Shown: positions 8,676-16,118 of the stretch, piece after piece
Layout: each line of letters opens with the position of its first letter
How positions within the stretch are numbered: position 1 is the first letter of the stretch
DNA from: an uncultured Chloroflexota bacterium
GTDB taxonomy: Bacteria > Chloroflexota > Anaerolineae > Aggregatilineales > Phototrophicaceae
Direction: 5' to 3'
Assembly (NCBI GenBank): GCA_937988705.1
Contig: CALKIA010000096.1
Coordinates: forward strand, 1-31,661
Length of the DNA: 31,661 bases
Notes under the pieces: model-generated
Seen by the model: the letters and a program-made list of their open reading frames with translations, nothing else
Told to the model about the DNA's origin: nothing
The model's database searches: none
Translations under genes and position numbers: made by a program

Positions 8676-9416
8676 ATGCCGTCTGACCTCGCCGCGCTGC
8701 GCGGTGAACCGAGCTACGTGTGGCGCGCAGGCCAGGAACGCCGCTTGCAGATGATCGCCCACTGGGGCCAGCTAGAGGCGCAGGGGACGGCGGCGCGCGT
8801 CCTGATCGATGGCTGCGGCGTTGGCATGTATGCCTCGCAGATCGGGCGGCGCTATACCCCGCACGTCGAGGCGTTTGACATCGAATATGATCGCGTGGTC
8901 GATACCCGCGCCGAGACGCCGACCGCCGTCGTCGCCGTCGCCGAAGCCGTGCCGTATCCCAACGATACCTTTGACCTGATCCTGTCACATGAAGTGCTGG
9001 AACACGTCAACGATGACCGCGCCGCCGCGCAGGAGATGGTGCGCGTGCTGCGTCCCGGTGGTCGCATTGTGATCTTCGCACCGAACCGCTGGTATCCGTT
9101 TGAGACGCACGGACATTACTGGCACGGCGCTTATCACTTCGGCAACACTCCGCTGATCAACTACCTGCCGGATGCGCTGCGCAATCGGCTTGCACCCCAC
9201 GTCCGCGCCTACACCGCGCGTGGCATTCGCCGCCTGTTTGACGGCACGCCAACACGCGTTGTGGCCCACAAGCGCATCTATGGCGGCTACGACAACATCA
9301 TCGCACGCTTGGGTGGGGCAGGGAAGGTGCTGCGCGGGGTACTGCAAAACATCGAAGGTACACCGCTCGACACGTTTGGATTGTCCCATTTGCTGGTCGT
9401 GGAGAAGGTGCGTTAG
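8676..9416 (+). CDS. class I SAM-dependent methyltransferase
   Basis: Methyltransferase of 246 residues, Methyltransf_11 type. Motif I is VLIDGCGVGMYASQ, the acidic loop is EAFDIEYDRV, and the later motifs are FDLILSHEVLEHV and RVLRPGGRIVIFAPN. The substrate is unknown; the EVLEHV and APNRWYPFETHG stretch is common in lipid or sugar methyltransferases. The ATG at 8676 is chosen because AAGGGAG is about eight bases upstream, while the GTG at 8643 has no ribosome site. The stop codon overlaps the stop of the convergent secreted-protein gene by four bases. Confidence 0.88.
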   Translation: MPSDLAALRGEPSYVWRAGQERRLQMIAHWGQLEAQGTAARVLIDGCGVGMYASQIGRRYTPHVEAFDIEYDRVVDTRAETPTAVVAVAEAVPYPNDTFDLILSHEVLEHVNDDRAAAQEMVRVLRPGGRIVIFAPNRWYPFETHGHYWHGAYHFGNTPLINYLPDALRNRLAPHVRAYTARGIRRLFDGTPTRVVAHKRIYGGYDNIIARLGGAGKVLRGVLQNIEGTPLDTFGLSHLLVVEKVR

Positions 9417-9973
9417 GGGCTGCCGGACTCGTAGCGGTCGAAACCGCGCCACGCCGCGCCGACATAACTTTCTGCCCCGCAGTGATAGCGCGCATTATCG
9501 TAGATCGATAGAACGCGCGTCGTCGGGCGTACACGTACGAAGTCATCGGTGCTCTCAGAGCTAGTCAGCGCATTCAGTCCCGCAAAGTCGAGGACAAAAG
9601 GCGTCCCCGCGAACATTTCACACGGTTTGCCAAATTTGTACATCAGCTGCGCGATGCTCGGCGCGGCGGGTGCCACGAACTGTACCATGATCGACTGGAC
9701 GGTGCTGCCGTTGAAGGTGAGAAAAACGCGCGTTTCCCGGTCGGCGGAATAATACACGCGATCATTGCCGTTGAATTGAAACCCGGCCGAGCCTAACAGG
9801 ACCGACGCTGCATCGATCCGCGTTTCCCCCGGCATGATGCCCAGAAAGCACGGCGCAGCGCCACAACTGCGGAATGACTGAAGAATATCCAGAGGCGCTT
9901 GTCCCTGTCCCAACGCGACTACAGTGATGCTCAGCGCAGCGCACAGCAAGCATACAATGGCAGTGAGGCGCAT
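9413..9973 (-). CDS. small secreted protein of unknown function
   Basis: Protein of 186 residues. The N-terminus MRLTAIVCLLCAALSITVVA is a signal peptide, cleaved probably near ALG-QG. The mature domain has a CGAAPCFLGIMPGET segment, with two cysteines five residues apart that could form a disulfide, and later cysteines in PCEMF and HCGAE. The middle resembles a small alternating beta-strand domain (VYYSADRETRVFLTF). I do not recognise the family. The ATG at 9973 is preferred to the TTG at 9976. It overlaps the end of the convergent methyltransferase gene by four bases and stands alone, followed upstream by the phosphoribosyltransferase gene on the same strand. Confidence 0.75.
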   Translation of the reverse strand: MRLTAIVCLLCAALSITVVALGQGQAPLDILQSFRSCGAAPCFLGIMPGETRIDAASVLLGSAGFQFNGNDRVYYSADRETRVFLTFNGSTVQSIMVQFVAPAAPSIAQLMYKFGKPCEMFAGTPFVLDFAGLNALTSSESTDDFVRVRPTTRVLSIYDNARYHCGAESYVGAAWRGFDRYESGSP

Positions 9974-10075
9974 CAAGGCGGCGATAGCATTGTCTCCACT
10001 TGCATACGAGCCGTATAGAGGCGCATCGGCTCTACACGGCTCTTCGCTAGCTAAAGGCGGACTGCTGGGCTGTCT

Positions 10076-10636
10076 TTACTTCTCGTCGAAAAACACGGGC
10101 AGGTGACCCAACGCCACGATATTCGACCACTTGGCACGGTCGCCTTCCGTAAAGATCGCCGCTTCCACGGTCACTTTCGCGCCCGCATGATCCATGATGA
10201 GCCGCATGCCTTGCAGGGTGCTGCCCGTCGAGATCACGTCGTCGAGCAGCGCGACATTCTTGTTGCGAATCAGGTCGCGGTCTTTCTCGTCCAGGTACAG
10301 CGTCTGTGGTTCGCCGGTGGTGATGCTCAGCGTCTCCGAACGCAGCGCGTCCCCCATATAGGGCTTAAACGACTTGCGGAGCACCACATAGGGCAGATTC
10401 AACTCGACGGCGACAGCATGCGCCAGCGGAATGCTCTTGGCTTCGGCGGTGACGAGCACATCGATGGGCGTGGCGCGCAGTTTGTCGCCCAGCGCCTTAC
10501 TGACGGCTTGCACGAATTCGGTGTCGCCGAGGATGTTCAGGATGGCGATGCGGATGCCGGGCTTGATTGTGAACAGGCGCAGATTACGCTTGACGCCCGC
10601 GACTTCAACGGGATAGGTTTCGTAGGTCGAACTCAT
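10076..10636 (-). CDS. phosphoribosyltransferase, adenine/purine type
   Basis: Type I phosphoribosyltransferase of 186 residues that should join a purine base to PRPP in salvage. The PRPP-binding loop reads VALLDDVISTGST, preceded by the typical hydrophobic strand. The segment TAEAKSIPLAHAVAVELNLPY aligns with the EARGF region of adenine phosphoribosyltransferases, with K in place of R. A longer frame reaches 10741, but the ATG at 10636 has GGAG eight bases upstream. A role as a purine-responsive regulator is possible because the N-terminus (about 35 residues before the core) is slightly longer than in typical Apt. The base specificity is not certain, so no symbol is given. Confidence 0.82.
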   Translation of the reverse strand: MSSTYETYPVEVAGVKRNLRLFTIKPGIRIAILNILGDTEFVQAVSKALGDKLRATPIDVLVTAEAKSIPLAHAVAVELNLPYVVLRKSFKPYMGDALRSETLSITTGEPQTLYLDEKDRDLIRNKNVALLDDVISTGSTLQGMRLIMDHAGAKVTVEAAIFTEGDRAKWSNIVALGHLPVFFDEK

Positions 10637-10671
10637 CGGGAAAACTCCATAAAGAGGCAATTTGCGAGCTA

Positions 10672-10680
10672 ATTTTAACA
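10672..10680 (-). promoter_or_regulatory. extended -10 promoter for the phosphoribosyltransferase gene
   Basis: The minus strand reads TGTTAAAAT, an extended -10 (TGn followed by TAAAAT). It lies about 36 bases before the ATG at 10636, leaving a leader near 30 bases. No good -35 is seen, as expected for extended -10 promoters. Confidence 0.4.
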
Positions 10681-10768
10681 CTACGTTATCCAAATTGCCG
10701 TATGAATTGATCCCTACGACATCCGTTCGCGCCTTGCCCAACGGTGATCGCAGCTGTCGGCTGTCTTG

Positions 10769-10824
10769 GTAGGGACAGCCTTCTGGCTGTCCGCGCTACC
10801 GGACGCGCAGAAGCGCGTCCCTAC
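10769..10824. repeat. twin-hairpin repeat, GTAGGGAC family
   Basis: GTAGGGAC opens the element and GTCCCTAC closes it. Hairpin 1 pairs GGACAGCC (10773-10780) with GGCTGTCC (10785-10792). Hairpin 2 pairs GGACGCGC (10801-10808) with GCGCGTCC (10813-10820). The stems differ in sequence, but both are perfect. It lies in the 10742-11045 gap, which contains no gene. Confidence 0.85.
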
Positions 10825-10843
10825 GAGAAAACGGCTGCCGTGC

Positions 10844-10866
10844 TAGGGACAGCGCCTGCGCTGTCC
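10844..10866. repeat. half element of the GTAGGGAC repeat family
   Basis: TAGGGAC begins a single hairpin in which GGACAGCGC (10847-10855) pairs with GCGCTGTCC (10858-10866). It looks like the left half of a twin-hairpin element whose right half is lost. The arm is the same as the second arm at 31548-31569. Confidence 0.7.
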
Positions 10867-10970
10867 GTTGTAATCTGTGAGGTGCAGAAGTGCGTCACTA
10901 AGGTGTCCGCAATCCTGAACAGAGAGCTACTAACCATTGGTGCTAGTTGCCAATTTGAGAGAAGATTTTC

Positions 10971-10998
10971 GTAGGGGCAAGGCATGCCTTGCCCCTAC
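10971..10998. repeat. perfect 28-bp palindrome (GTAGGGGC...GCCCCTAC)
   Basis: Exact palindrome with GTAGGGGCAAGG as its left outer arm and GCATGC at its centre. It has the same length and ends as the element at 2034-2061 but a different inner arm. It lies 48 bases downstream of the ABC ATPase stop on the minus strand and could protect or end that transcript. Apart from these repeats the 10742-11045 gap holds nothing I can assign. Confidence 0.85.
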
Positions 10999-11045
10999 AG
11001 ACCCCATACCATCCGTTTAGAACCACGAATTAGCATCAAGGGTTA

Positions 11046-11738
11046 CTAATTCACGATCTTGCCGTCGACCAGCGTCATAACGCGATCCGTCTTTTCGGCC
11101 AGCGCCCGGTCATGCGTGACGATGACGACCGTTGTGCCCGCGTTTTCGCGAATCTGGCGCAGGGCTTCGAGTACCAGTACGCCGGACTCCGAGTCGAGAT
11201 TGCCCGTCGGCTCATCGGCCAGCAGCAGCGGTGGATTGTTCGCCAGTGCCCGCGCGATCGCCACGCGCTGCTGCTGCCCGCCGGACAGTTCGGACGGGCG
11301 GTGCTTCATGCGATCCTTTAGGCCGAGCAGGTCGAGCAGTTCTTTGGCGCGTTTGTCCGGGCTGAAGCGGGCTTTACGCGCAAACTGGATCGGCAGTATG
11401 ACGTTTTCCAGTGCGGTCAGCGTCGGAATCAGATTGAAAAACTGGAAGATGAAGCCGATCTTCTCGTTGCGGATTTCGGTCAGTTGATCTTCGTTCATAC
11501 GGGTGATGTTTACGCCATCGATCTCAATCATGCCATGCGTCGGCGTATCCAGCCCACCGATCAACCCGAGCAGCGTCGATTTGCCGCTGCCTGACGGGCC
11601 GACCACACCAACCATCTCGCCCGCGAAAATCTCCATGTTCACGCCGCGCAGCGCGTGAACCACTGTTTTGCCGAGCGGTAGGTCTTTAGTGAGGTCACGG
11701 GTGCGAATCACCGCGTGTTTGCCATTGGAAAGGGTCAC
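11046..11738 (-). CDS. ABC transporter ATP-binding protein, LolD/MacB type
   Basis: ATPase of 230 residues. Walker A is GPSGSGKST, the signature is LSGGQQQRVAIARAL, Walker B is LLLADEPTGNLD, and the H-loop is VTHDRALAE. The ADEPTGNLDSESG stretch and the ENVILPIQFARK region place it with the LolD/FtsE/MacB group, which work with MacB-FtsX permeases. The GTG at 11738 is chosen because AGGAG ends five bases before it; the frame runs open to 11819, but that part has no ribosome site. No permease gene is adjacent on either side, so it is an orphan subunit here or its partner is encoded elsewhere. Confidence 0.92.
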   Translation of the reverse strand: MTLSNGKHAVIRTRDLTKDLPLGKTVVHALRGVNMEIFAGEMVGVVGPSGSGKSTLLGLIGGLDTPTHGMIEIDGVNITRMNEDQLTEIRNEKIGFIFQFFNLIPTLTALENVILPIQFARKARFSPDKRAKELLDLLGLKDRMKHRPSELSGGQQQRVAIARALANNPPLLLADEPTGNLDSESGVLVLEALRQIRENAGTTVVIVTHDRALAEKTDRVMTLVDGKIVN

Positions 11739-11870
11739 AGTTGCTCCTGAAGGTTGCTTTGCTGTGCTTTGGTGTTTACGTACCAAGCATAGCGAAAGTT
11801 GCGGCCGGGATAAAGCCACAGTCCGCGCACCAGCCCCGAAAATTAGGGTACTTCGCAGCGGGATTTACTT

Positions 11871-11891
11871 GTACATATATTCACAATGTAC
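11871..11891. promoter_or_regulatory. GTACAT/ATGTAC inverted repeat before the DoxX-like gene
   Basis: GTACAT (11871-11876) and ATGTAC (11886-11891) are inverted with centres 15 bases apart, directly upstream of the ribosome site of the DoxX-like gene. It may be an operator or chance. No convincing -10/-35 pair is seen in the 177-base divergent gap. Confidence 0.25.
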
Positions 11892-11915
11892 TGGAATGAG
11901 GTGAGAAGTAATAGT

Positions 11916-12416
11916 ATGACGATTCAAAATAGCCGTATGCTGCGCGAATTCAACCGCCTTGACGAGCGGATTACGCGTTGGATGGCGCGGAGTGGCGTGC
12001 CCTTGCTGCGCATTTCGATGGGTATCGTCTTTTTCTGGTTCGGCGCGCTCAAGCTGTTTCCGACGCTCAGCCCCGCCGAAAATCTGATCCGCGAGACGAT
12101 CACATTTGTCCCGTTGTCCCTCTTTTTGCCCCTGTTAGCCGTATGGGAAATGCTCATCGGTCTGGGTTTCATCACAGGGAAATTCATGCGCGCGGCAATT
12201 TTGCTGCTCTTTCTGCAAATGCCGGGCACGCTTTCCCCGGTGATTTTGCGGCCGGATCTCGTCTTCACGACCTTTCCGTTCGTCCTGACCATCGAAGGGC
12301 AGTATATTGTCAAAAATCTTGTCTTAATCAGCGCCGCCCTGGTGATTGGCGCGACGGTGCGCGGAGGTGGTTTAATCAGTGACCCGCTTAAACGTCGGGT
12401 TATGGCGAGTGATTAA
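11916..12416 (+). CDS. DoxX-like integral membrane protein
   Basis: Membrane protein of 166 residues with four hydrophobic spans. The first, RISMGIVFFWFGALKLFP, is the DoxX signature; DoxX is named for a subunit of an archaeal terminal oxidase, but most bacterial members have unproven roles linked to redox or oxidative stress. Further spans lie around VWEMLIGLGFITG, ILLLFLQMPG and NLVLISAALVIGA. The ATG at 11916 is chosen because AGGTGAG lies about ten bases upstream; the frame opens at 11886 but without a ribosome site. It converges with the CBS gene 31 bases on. Its neighbours (CBS, GAF kinase, USP) fit a stress or respiration setting. Confidence 0.75.
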   Translation: MTIQNSRMLREFNRLDERITRWMARSGVPLLRISMGIVFFWFGALKLFPTLSPAENLIRETITFVPLSLFLPLLAVWEMLIGLGFITGKFMRAAILLLFLQMPGTLSPVILRPDLVFTTFPFVLTIEGQYIVKNLVLISAALVIGATVRGGGLISDPLKRRVMASD

Positions 12417-12447
12417 AGCGGTGGATCGGACCTTCAGCCGCGGTGAT

Positions 12448-12894
12448 CTAGGCGTCGGGGGGCATCTCGTGATAGCGGCGTACGCCGCGGTACAGGTTCA
12501 TGAAGGCGACCAGAATGTCGGAAGTCGTGACGATACCCACGAGGGATTCGCCGAGGATGACCGGTAGGCAGCTGATGTGATTGTCGAGCATTAACCGGGC
12601 TGCTTCGTCGGCTTCAGCATCCGGTTCCACGACGATGGGAGCCGGAGTCATCATCGAGCGTACCCGCAGCGATGTCGCCAATTGTTCGTCCTGCCAGCGC
12701 TCCCGCAGGATATGCGGCGAATTGAGCGCCGTCCGCACGTCGCGGTCGCTGATAATGCCCACCAACTGCCCCTCGCCGTTCATGACAGGCAGGTGTCGGC
12801 AGTGGTGCCTTTCCATGAGTTCGAGCGCCTGTCGCAGGGTTCCGTCCTGATGAATGGAGGCGGGTTTGGCGGTCATCATGTCGGATACGTTCAT
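12448..12894 (-). CDS. CBS-domain pair protein (second of two)
   Basis: Protein of 148 residues made almost entirely of two CBS motifs, which together form one Bateman module that binds adenine nucleotides in known members. Motif 1 covers DMMTAKPASIHQDGTLRQAL to VGIISDRDVRTAL, and motif 2 covers SMMTPAPIVVEPDAEADEAA to VGIVTTSDILVAF. Length and layout match the stand-alone hypoxic response protein 1 type of mycobacteria (about 143 residues), but no zinc-binding cysteines are evident. The ATG has GAGGGA nearby. It is transcribed after the other CBS gene, separated by a perfect hairpin at 12916-12941. Confidence 0.9.
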   Translation of the reverse strand: MNVSDMMTAKPASIHQDGTLRQALELMERHHCRHLPVMNGEGQLVGIISDRDVRTALNSPHILRERWQDEQLATSLRVRSMMTPAPIVVEPDAEADEAARLMLDNHISCLPVILGESLVGIVTTSDILVAFMNLYRGVRRYHEMPPDA

Positions 12895-12915
12895 AGGGTT
12901 CCCTCAAGAAAATTC

Positions 12916-12941
12916 ATGACCCCTGCCAGCACAGGGGTCAT
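12916..12941. other. perfect 10-bp hairpin between the two CBS genes
   Basis: ATGACCCCTG (12916-12925) pairs exactly with CAGGGGTCAT (12932-12941) around a six-base loop. On the minus strand it is followed by GAATTTTC, a weak T-run, so it may reduce read-through into the second CBS gene or stabilise the first message. Confidence 0.55.
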
Positions 12942-12969
12942 TGATCGCTGCGTGATGGTGTAATGCCCG

Positions 12970-13413
12970 TTACGGCTTGGGTTCGATGGCTTTTGTCTTC
13001 GATTCAACCAACATGCGGAAGATGTCGCTTTCGGTGATGATGCCCACCAGTTCTTCGCGCGAGTTGACAACCGGCAGACCACTCACTTTTTGTTCCAACA
13101 TAATCTTTGCAGCATCCAGCACCAGATCGGTCGGTTGCACCGTCAGGATCTTGCGTGACATAACGCGATCAACCGTCAGTTGGGCCCACAGATAATTCAG
13201 TTCCCAGATGCTGAGGGTCGTCGCATCCGATGGGCTGGCTTCACGCACATCGCCCAGCGTGATGATCCCTACGAGCCGGTTATCTTCCACGACAGGCAGG
13301 CGCCGGATGCCATAATCTTTCATCATCTGGTGCGCGCTGCTGATTGGCGTGGATGGGGTGATCGAAAGCACCGGGCTCGTCATCCATTCACTGACCATAA
13401 TGTTTTCTAACAT
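12970..13413 (-). CDS. CBS-domain pair protein (first of two)
   Basis: Protein of 147 residues with two CBS motifs and nothing else. Motif 1 runs from SEWMTSPVLSITPSTPISSA to VGIITLGDVREAS, and motif 2 from DRVMSRKILTVQPTDLVLDA to VGIITESDIFRML. A W-rich insert (SIWELNYLWAQLT) lies between them. The downstream CBS protein is only moderately similar, so this is an old duplication rather than a recent one. GGGAG lies nine bases before the ATG. The pair lies directly downstream of the GAF kinase on the same strand and may be partly co-transcribed with it, about 104 bases apart. Confidence 0.9.
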   Translation of the reverse strand: MLENIMVSEWMTSPVLSITPSTPISSAHQMMKDYGIRRLPVVEDNRLVGIITLGDVREASPSDATTLSIWELNYLWAQLTVDRVMSRKILTVQPTDLVLDAAKIMLEQKVSGLPVVNSREELVGIITESDIFRMLVESKTKAIEPKP

Positions 13414-13441
13414 GTCAATTTTCTCCCAGATCGCAGGAGAG

Positions 13442-13491
13442 TCGTTTTAGTCTCCCGCTTTCTTACAAAATACGAGAGACTGTCCAAACGA
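13442..13491. promoter_or_regulatory. broken inverted repeat upstream of the CBS genes
   Basis: TCGTTT and AGTCTC (13442-13454) are mirrored by GAGACT and AAACGA (13476-13491), with unequal gaps. It lies between the kinase stop and the first CBS start and could be a regulator site or a weak kinase terminator. It has no good T-run. Confidence 0.25.
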
Positions 13492-13517
13492 TGGTACTGT
13501 GCTTTGGGTGATGATCG

Positions 13518-14699
13518 TCACGCGGGGCGTGAAGTTGGTTTTTTGGCGTTCAATGGCAGGCTGATCGTCAAACAAGTTCCTTTTCCCGGTGCGGTATCGA
13601 TATACACATCACCGCCGTGCATCCGCGCTCTATATCGGATATTGCGCAGCCCCAACCCGGATTGCGCTTCTGCATCCTCTGGCTCGAACCCTATCCCGTC
13701 GTCGGCGATTTTCAGTTGGAAGGCCAGGTCATTCTGGGATGCGGAGATTTTCAAATGCGTGGCATTCGCATGCCGGATCACGTTGCTGATTCCCTCGTTG
13801 GCCATCTGGCACATCGCCTCGTAAATCGGCGGGCTGAGCGTCGCCAGATTCTCGGTTGGCGTATCGATTTCGATGTGGACGGTGCGCGGAATGTGGAGCT
13901 TACGCGTGATGTCGTAGATGAATTCGCGCAGATTGCGGCCGTAGCGTTCGCGCAGCTTGAGGTTTTGAATGTAGCTGCGAATGTCTTCGATGACGTCGTT
14001 GAGACTGCCGACCATACTCTTCATTTCGCCTTCTTCGACGGGCTTTTCGGAGAGGCGCAGCAATTCTAAATGCATACCAATGGCGTACAGCGACTGAATA
14101 ACCCCGTCGTGCAGCTCCATGCTGATGCGTTCGCGTTCTTCCAGCAGGGCAACGCGCTGCTGTTGTTCGCGCAAATTCGCTCCGGCAATCGCCAGCGCCG
14201 CGTAGCCCGCCAGCGTTTCGATCAGCCATTGATCCTGCTCATCGAAGGGTTTGCCATCCAGCCGATCGGCCAGATATAGCTGTCCGTAGAGATCGGGGCC
14301 TGTCATGATCGGCACGCCGAGAAACTTTTCCATGGGCGGATGATTAGCGGGGAAGCCGGTCGAACGCGGATCAGCTTGCATATGTTCAACACGAATGGGC
14401 TGGCGTTCGCGCATCACTGCACCGATCAGCCCACGCCCCAGAGGTAAATGCCCGATGACGGGAATCATGTCCCGATCCATACCGCTGAACTCAAAGAATT
14501 CCAAACCGCCTTTGCCGTCCGGCACACCCAAAGCGGCATATCTCGCCCCGACGAGTTCGCGGGACGCCTCGGCTATCCGCTCTAAGACTTCACCTAAAGT
14601 ATCGGCTTCGGCGGCGCGCATAACCATCTCGGCGATCTCTTTTAGCCGAGGAAGTACGGATGACACGGGTTTTTGAGAATATTCGTCACTAGTTGTCAT
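13518..14699 (-). CDS. soluble GAF histidine kinase, DevS/DosS-like
   Basis: Cytoplasmic sensor kinase of 393 residues. A single GAF domain (about residues 20-175) contains GHLPLGRGLIGAVMRE and GFPANHPPMEKFLGVPI, a sequence pattern I associate with DevS/DosS GAF-A domains of mycobacteria, where a histidine in this region binds heme; here it would be His120 (inference). The HisKA_3 helix has His197 in SMELHDGVIQSLYAIG, and the ATPase domain has NEGISNVIRHA, ADDGIGF and GLGLRNI. No membrane span is seen. It is divergent from the DevR-like regulator, 72 bases away, which is its obvious partner. The ATG has no ribosome site; a -10-like CATAAT ends seven bases before it, so translation may be leaderless. 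Confidence 0.92.
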   Translation of the reverse strand: MTTSDEYSQKPVSSVLPRLKEIAEMVMRAAEADTLGEVLERIAEASRELVGARYAALGVPDGKGGLEFFEFSGMDRDMIPVIGHLPLGRGLIGAVMRERQPIRVEHMQADPRSTGFPANHPPMEKFLGVPIMTGPDLYGQLYLADRLDGKPFDEQDQWLIETLAGYAALAIAGANLREQQQRVALLEERERISMELHDGVIQSLYAIGMHLELLRLSEKPVEEGEMKSMVGSLNDVIEDIRSYIQNLKLRERYGRNLREFIYDITRKLHIPRTVHIEIDTPTENLATLSPPIYEAMCQMANEGISNVIRHANATHLKISASQNDLAFQLKIADDGIGFEPEDAEAQSGLGLRNIRYRARMHGGDVYIDTAPGKGTCLTISLPLNAKKPTSRPA

Positions 14700-14712
14700 A
14701 TGACTAATTATG
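14695..14712 (-). promoter_or_regulatory. possible leaderless promoter of the DevS-like kinase
   Basis: On the minus strand CATAAT (14707-14712) is followed after seven bases by the kinase ATG (14699-14697), and no Shine-Dalgarno sequence lies between. The ATG is embedded in the palindrome GTCATATGAC (14695-14704), which might also be a regulator site. The -35 is poor. Confidence 0.35.
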
Positions 14713-14771
14713 ATATCCTTGCTAGTTACGAACCCTTAACGACAATTCTATCACTTAGGCGAGTTAAAGCC

Positions 14772-15455
14772 ATGTCGAAAATCGTGCGGATATTGATAGC
14801 CGACGATCATTCGGTTGTGCGTGCCGGACTCCGAGCATTACTGGAGCGGCAAGGGCATTTCCGGGTGGTAGCGGAAGCAGGAACTGGGGAAGAGGCGATT
14901 GCCAAAGCCCAGGAAAATCACCCAGACGTCGCTGTTCTGGATATTCGGATGCCCGGTCTCTCGGGTATTGAAGCTTGCCGCCGCATCGTCGAATCTGTGC
15001 CCGGTTGTCGTGTAATTATGCTCACATCCTACGCCGAAGACGAACTTCTATTCACGGCAATTCAGGCGGGTGCATCAGGGTACATCCTCAAGCGGATCGG
15101 GGATAACGAACTGGTGCAGGCGGTTGAGCGGGTGAGTCGTGGTGAGGGCATGCTCGACCCGGCGATGACCTCAACCGTGTTTCAGGAGATGCGCAAGGCG
15201 AATCAAGCGCAGCAGGCCGCCGCTTTCTCCGACCTCACGCCGCAGGAACTCGCAGTGCTGGCGCTGGTTGCCGAGGGTTTGACCAACCGTCAGATCGCCG
15301 TCAAACTGTATCTGGGGGAGGGCACGGTCCGCAATTACGTCAGCAGTGTGCTGGCGAAAATTGGCGTTTCCAACCGCGCCGAAGCTGCTGCCTATGCCGT
15401 TAAACACAACATCAACGAGCTGGTACCGCCGTCCAACAATGCCGATAACAAGTAA
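14772..15455 (+). CDS. NarL/FixJ response regulator, DevR/DosR-like
   Basis: Two-domain transcription regulator of 227 residues. The receiver has the acidic pair DD (residues 11-12), the phosphate-accepting Asp57 in AVLDIRM, Thr85 in MLTSYAEDE and Lys107 in GYILKRIG. The LuxR-type helix-turn-helix is LTPQELAVLALVAEGLTNRQ followed by IAVKLYLGEGTVRNYVSSVL. The LTSY, AGASGY, LLAEGLTN-like and NYVS-AK-G stretches resemble mycobacterial DevR/DosR more than generic NarL. The ATG at 14772 begins the MSKIVRILIADDH motif; the open frame upstream is not coding. Only weak purine (GTTAAAG) precedes it. Divergent from the DevS-like kinase, its likely cognate partner. Confidence 0.92.
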   Translation: MSKIVRILIADDHSVVRAGLRALLERQGHFRVVAEAGTGEEAIAKAQENHPDVAVLDIRMPGLSGIEACRRIVESVPGCRVIMLTSYAEDELLFTAIQAGASGYILKRIGDNELVQAVERVSRGEGMLDPAMTSTVFQEMRKANQAQQAAAFSDLTPQELAVLALVAEGLTNRQIAVKLYLGEGTVRNYVSSVLAKIGVSNRAEAAAYAVKHNINELVPPSNNADNK

Positions 15456-15473
15456 ACCCAAGCAGGCGTAGCG

Positions 15474-15520
15474 ACCGCCAAGAACGCAGAGATTGTCGTT
15501 TCTTCTGCGCTCTTGGCGGT
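15474..15520. terminator. long inverted repeat at convergent junction (RR / USP)
   Basis: ACCGCCAAGA then CGCAGA (15474-15490) pairs with TCTGCG then TCTTGGCGGT (15504-15520), 17-base arms with one mismatch and a 13-base loop. It lies between the convergent response-regulator and USP genes and could end both transcripts. There is no long T-tract. A related element occupies 17558-17626. Confidence 0.55.
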
Positions 15521-15550
15521 CAAGGCTAAGCTTTATGGTTTGCGACTGAA

Positions 15551-16057
15551 CTAGTTCCCGTTCTGCTTTGCGGCGGCGACTTCTGACGTCTTGCGTTTTT
15601 CCATCTGTTGCGCCGGGACGACGTACACCGGGCAGTAGCCCGTCGCCAACACCTTGGCCGTCACGCTGCCGAACAGCCAGCGGCTGAAGCCTGAGCGTCC
15701 GTGCGTAGACATGCAGATCGCCTGCACATGGTGATCCTGCGCCATCTTGACGATCACCTCGGCCGGGTCGCCGATTTCCGCGTAATACGATACGAGCAGC
15801 TGCGACTTATTCTCAACACTGGCTGCCATCCCCGCGAGATATTCTTTGGCACGCGGCAGCGCATCGCTGACCGTCTTGTCGTACTTCTGGGCCATTGTCG
15901 TCGTCATCGGGTAGAAATCATAAATAGGATATTCCGGCGTTTGCAGCACCGTCAGCAGAATCAGGGTGCCTTCCGGCTTGACGATCTTCATCGCATGTTC
16001 AAGGGCTAATTCGGCCAAATGCGAGCCATCTAGGGGAACAAGCACGTAATCTAACAT
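15551..16057 (-). CDS. universal stress protein (UspA family)
   Basis: Single-domain USP of 168 residues. It begins MLDYVLVPLDGSHLAELALE, the family's first strand and helix. It keeps the ATP-binding loop GRSGFSRWLFGSVTAKV (G-x2-G-x9-G-S/T), so it should be an ATP-binding rather than a UspA-like non-binding form. The extended N-terminal frame (to 16081) starts with TTG; ATG 16057 is preferred because GGAG lies nine bases upstream, whereas ATG 16063 would be only three bases from it. It converges with the regulator and diverges from the CoA-transferase gene, with an inverted repeat between. USPs of this kind are members of the mycobacterial DosR regulon. Confidence 0.92.
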   Translation of the reverse strand: MLDYVLVPLDGSHLAELALEHAMKIVKPEGTLILLTVLQTPEYPIYDFYPMTTTMAQKYDKTVSDALPRAKEYLAGMAASVENKSQLLVSYYAEIGDPAEVIVKMAQDHHVQAICMSTHGRSGFSRWLFGSVTAKVLATGYCPVYVVPAQQMEKRKTSEVAAAKQNGN

Positions 16058-16118
16058 AATCATCCACTCCACTATTTTCAATCTTAACCCTATCTTCTGC
16101 CCACTCAGCGGTACGGCG

